In this document: positions 15,836-17,613 of the stretch, in pieces | How positions within the stretch are numbered: the first letter of the stretch is position 1 | How the letters are laid out: each line of letters opens with the position of its first letter | Assembly (NCBI GenBank): GCA_011322755.1 | Contig: DRLZ01000381.1 | Span: 1 to 17,613 of the forward strand | Reading direction: 5' to 3' | Source of the DNA: Crenotrichaceae bacterium | Lineage (GTDB): Bacteria; Pseudomonadota; Gammaproteobacteria; Methylococcales; DRLZ01 | DNA: 17,613 nucleotides | Position numbers and translations under genes: made by a program | Notes under the pieces: model-generated | The model's input: only the letters and a program-made list of their open reading frames with translations | Database searches by the model: none | What the model was told of the DNA's origin: nothing

Positions 15836-16531
15836 TCAGGTATCAAGACTTGCTTGATCAATTGTAATGCCAGGGCCCATGGTAGTAGAAATACTGATCT
15901 TTTTAAAAAAGATTCCTTTCGCAGCAGCAGGTTTCGCTTTTTTCAAATCCGCCAGCAATGCAGCGAGATTACTTTTCAGAGCGTCCACGTCGAAACTGGC
16001 CTTACCAATCGTACAATGGATAATACCTGCTTTATCAGTACGATAACGAACTTGTCCGCTTTTTGCGTTACTCACAGCCTGAGCGACGTCAGTCGTCACA
16101 GTACCAACTTTTGGATTTGGCATTAACCCTCTTGGACCTAATATTGTTCCGAGCTGTCCAACAGCCCGCATAGCGTCCGGGGTTGCGATAACGACATCAA
16201 AATCAATATCACCATCTTTAATTTGCTGAGCCAAATCATCCATACCAACGACATCAGCACCAGCATTGCTCGCTATCTCGGCATTCTCGCCTTGAGTAAA
16301 CACAGCGATACGGACTGTTTTTCCTGTGCCTTCCGGTAACACTGTAGCCCCACGAATCGCCTGATCAGATTTACGCGCATCAATCCCAAGATTGACGCTG
16401 ACATCGACAGATTCATCAAACTTGACCTTTGAAAAGTCCTTGGCCATTGCTAATGCATTATCAATCGCATACACCTGTTCGTTATCGTACTGATCACGTA
16501 TTGCTTTTATTCTTTTAGATAATTTTGCCAT
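15836..16531 (-). CDS. rplA: 50S ribosomal protein L1
   Basis: L1 forms the mobile stalk beside the ribosomal E site and represses the L11-L1 mRNA. The 231-residue product (E. coli 234) begins MAKLSKRIKAIRDQYD. It carries the L1 signature LGPRGLMPNPKVG at 131-143 and the C-terminal RNA-contact motif Thr217-Met218-Gly219 (STTMGPG). I chose the ATG at 16529-16531 rather than the in-frame GTG at 16538-16540, because GAGGG at 16540-16544 then lies 8 nt upstream and the protein has the normal N-terminus. The ATG is one base after the rplK stop, so translation is probably coupled. A 267-nt spacer to rplJ follows. Confidence 0.97.
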   Translation of the reverse strand: MAKLSKRIKAIRDQYDNEQVYAIDNALAMAKDFSKVKFDESVDVSVNLGIDARKSDQAIRGATVLPEGTGKTVRIAVFTQGENAEIASNAGADVVGMDDLAQQIKDGDIDFDVVIATPDAMRAVGQLGTILGPRGLMPNPKVGTVTTDVAQAVSNAKSGQVRYRTDKAGIIHCTIGKASFDVDALKSNLAALLADLKKAKPAAAKGIFFKKISISTTMGPGITIDQASLDT

Positions 16532-16532
16532 C

Positions 16533-16964
16533 TTACACACCCTCTACATCGATACCCATGCTGCGTGCACTTCCAGCAATGGTACGAACAGCAGCATCCA
16601 TATCACTGGCAGTAAGATCAGGCTCCTTGGTTCGGGCAATCTCTTCAAGTTGTGCACGATTGACTTTTGCAACCTTTACAGTATTTGGTGTGGCACTGCC
16701 TTTTGCTATACCAGCCGCTTTGCGCAATAAAACAGCAGCCGGAGGTGTTTTGGTAATAAAAGAAAAACTACGATCGTCGTAAACTGTAATCACAACCGGA
16801 ATCGGCAGACCTTTCTCAACTTCCTGGGTTTTTGCATTAAATGCCTTGCAAAACTCCATGATATTGACGCCGTGTTGTCCTAATGCAGGACCAACAGGGG
16901 GGCTTGGGTTTGCTTCACCTGCCTTGATTTGCAATTTAATATAGGAAAGAATTGATTTAGCCAT
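16533..16964 (-). CDS. rplK: 50S ribosomal protein L11
   Basis: L11 builds the GTPase-associated centre of the large subunit with L10 and 23S rRNA. The 143-residue product (E. coli 142) begins MAKSILSYIKLQIKAGEANP. The N-terminal domain has the Pro-rich PSPPVGPALGQHGVNIMEFC (about 21-40), the thiostrepton and stringent-factor region. The C-terminal RNA-binding domain ends in the usual RSMGIDVEG. The ATG at 16962-16964 has AAAGG at 16973-16977, 8 nt upstream. An earlier in-frame start up to 16991 would add residues not found in the family. It is separated from nusG by 97 nt containing a promoter candidate and a hairpin, and it abuts rplA. Confidence 0.98.
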   Translation of the reverse strand: MAKSILSYIKLQIKAGEANPSPPVGPALGQHGVNIMEFCKAFNAKTQEVEKGLPIPVVITVYDDRSFSFITKTPPAAVLLRKAAGIAKGSATPNTVKVAKVNRAQLEEIARTKEPDLTASDMDAAVRTIAGSARSMGIDVEGV

Positions 16965-16983
16965 TAGATATACCTTTATTTGT

Positions 16984-17007
16984 GGGTGCAAACGCTTCTC
17001 AGCTCCC
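16984..17007 (-). promoter_or_regulatory. Hairpin in rplK leader, possible L1 repressor target
   Basis: GGGAGC (17002-17007) can pair with GCACCC (16984-16989), leaving one A-A mismatch, around UGAGAAGCGUUU. It lies just before the rplK ribosome-binding site. In E. coli L1 represses both genes by binding a leader hairpin that mimics its rRNA site. The location is right and the purine-rich GGGGAGC strand is suggestive, but I could not match the L1 motif in detail. Confidence 0.4.
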
Positions 17008-17026
17008 CTGAAACTACAATGAAACG

Positions 17027-17032
17027 ATTATA
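17027..17032 (-). promoter_or_regulatory. Candidate -10 element of the rplK promoter
   Basis: A perfect TATAAT on the minus strand lies 28 nt after the nusG stop and about 62 nt before rplK. The -35 region at 17 bp (AGTTAG) is a poor match. E. coli has a promoter in this nusG-rplK spacer. A TAGCGT/ACGCTA inverted repeat (17031-17036 with 17047-17052) overlaps the element. Confidence 0.45.
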
Positions 17033-17043
17033 GCGTTATATTT

Positions 17044-17065
17044 TTTACGCTAACTTTACGCTAAC
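17044..17065. repeat. 11-bp perfect tandem duplication across the nusG stop
   Basis: The unit TTTACGCTAAC occurs twice head to tail (17044-17054 and 17055-17065, plus strand). The nusG stop TAG (17061-17063) lies in the copy nearer the gene. The other copy forms part of the spacer and the inverted repeat near the rplK promoter candidate. It looks like a slippage duplication. Confidence 0.85.
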
Positions 17066-17594
17066 TTTTTGTAACCTGGTCAAAATTCAAGTCAACTGGC
17101 GTTGAGCGACCAAAAATAAGCACAGACACCTTGATCTTGCTCTTCTCGTAATCCACTTCTTCAACAACACCATTAAAATCCGCAAATGGACCTTCGATCA
17201 CTCTGACAACTTCTCCCGGCTCATACAGCACTTTAGGCTTGGGTTTTGTAACCCCTTCTTCCATGCGATCAAGAATAGTTCTTGCTTCTTTTTCACTAAT
17301 CGGCGCTGGACGATCTGCAGTACCACCAATGAAGCCAAGAACACGCGGTGCACTTTTGACGAGATGCCATGTCTCGTCATTCAACTCCATCTGAACCAGA
17401 ACATACCCGGGAAAAAACTTTCGTTGGCTTTTGCGTTTTTCACCAACCCGCATTTCAACAACTTCTTCAGTAGGAACCAGTATTTCACCAAAATACTCTT
17501 CCATACCCAACCGCTGTATGCGTTCCTCAAGTGATTTTTTCACCTGATACTCATAATTGGAATGCGCATGAACTACATACCAATGCTTAGACAC
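17061..17594 (-). CDS. nusG: Transcription termination/antitermination factor NusG
   Basis: NusG binds the polymerase clamp to suppress pausing and links it to Rho or to the ribosome through S10. The 177-residue product (E. coli 181) starts MSKHWYVVHAHSNYEYQVKK. The NGN domain spans about 1-115, with FFPGYVLVQM at 60-69. The KOW domain follows (PGEVVRVIEGPFADFNGVVE, about 126-145) and the chain ends at VTKS. The start is GTG at 17592-17594, with AGGT at 17601-17604 six bases upstream; it gives the family N-terminus. It is the first complete gene of the visible operon; secE would be expected just upstream, beyond the right edge. Confidence 0.97.
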   Translation of the reverse strand: MSKHWYVVHAHSNYEYQVKKSLEERIQRLGMEEYFGEILVPTEEVVEMRVGEKRKSQRKFFPGYVLVQMELNDETWHLVKSAPRVLGFIGGTADRPAPISEKEARTILDRMEEGVTKPKPKVLYEPGEVVRVIEGPFADFNGVVEEVDYEKSKIKVSVLIFGRSTPVDLNFDQVTKS

Positions 17595-17613
17595 TAACTT
17601 ACCTGCCCACTCA

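Noticed and set aside
16532..16540. In-frame GTG start for rplA at 16538-16540
   Set aside because: It would add MCK before the family N-terminus and overlap the rplK stop, while the ATG at 16529-16531 has the properly spaced ribosome-binding site.

Overview
The window holds core transcription and translation genes of a gammaproteobacterium. GC content looks moderate, around the low-to-mid forties by eye (not computed). All proteins closely resemble the E. coli types in length and motifs. The layout tsf-rpsB divergent from map-glnD is the enterobacterial-type arrangement. The order nusG-rplK-rplA-rplJ-rplL-rpoB-rpoC is the standard bacterial beta operon. I cannot name the genus. No mobile element, tRNA, rRNA, CRISPR array or phage gene is visible.

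Layout: (1) 1-1879, minus strand: the 5' part of tsf (cut by the window edge) downstream of rpsB. (2) 1880-2351: a 472-bp divergent region with the rpsB leader, a candidate S2-responsive (t44-like) element, and promoters for both directions. (3) 2352-5799, plus strand: map and glnD, abutting or overlapping. (4) 5800-5831: a 32-bp convergent junction between glnD and rpoC. (5) 5832-17594, minus strand, transcribed right to left: nusG, rplK, rplA, rplJ, rplL, rpoB, rpoC. The secE gene that normally precedes nusG would lie beyond the right edge.

How the genes work together: RpoB and RpoC form the RNA polymerase catalytic core and NusG modulates its elongation. L11, L1, L10 and L7/L12 build the two ribosomal stalks, S2 is a small-subunit protein, and EF-Ts recycles EF-Tu. 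Map removes initiator methionine. GlnD is the nitrogen sensor acting on PII. Spacers carry the autogenous-control architecture expected from E. coli: a structured leader before rpsB, a short leader before rplK (L1 target), a roughly 220-nt leader before rplJ (L10 target), and a terminator-like hairpin between rplL and rpoB.

The less ordinary points are a 267-nt rpoB-rpoC spacer with a possible 48-codon ORF ending 4 nt before a TTG-initiated rpoC, a strong hairpin with a U-tract in the rplJ leader, a genome junction that puts glnD tail-to-tail with rpoC where many gammaproteobacteria have rpsL-rpsG-fusA, and an 11-bp tandem duplication across the nusG stop codon. I found no evidence of a novel multi-gene system; this is mainly a conserved housekeeping region.
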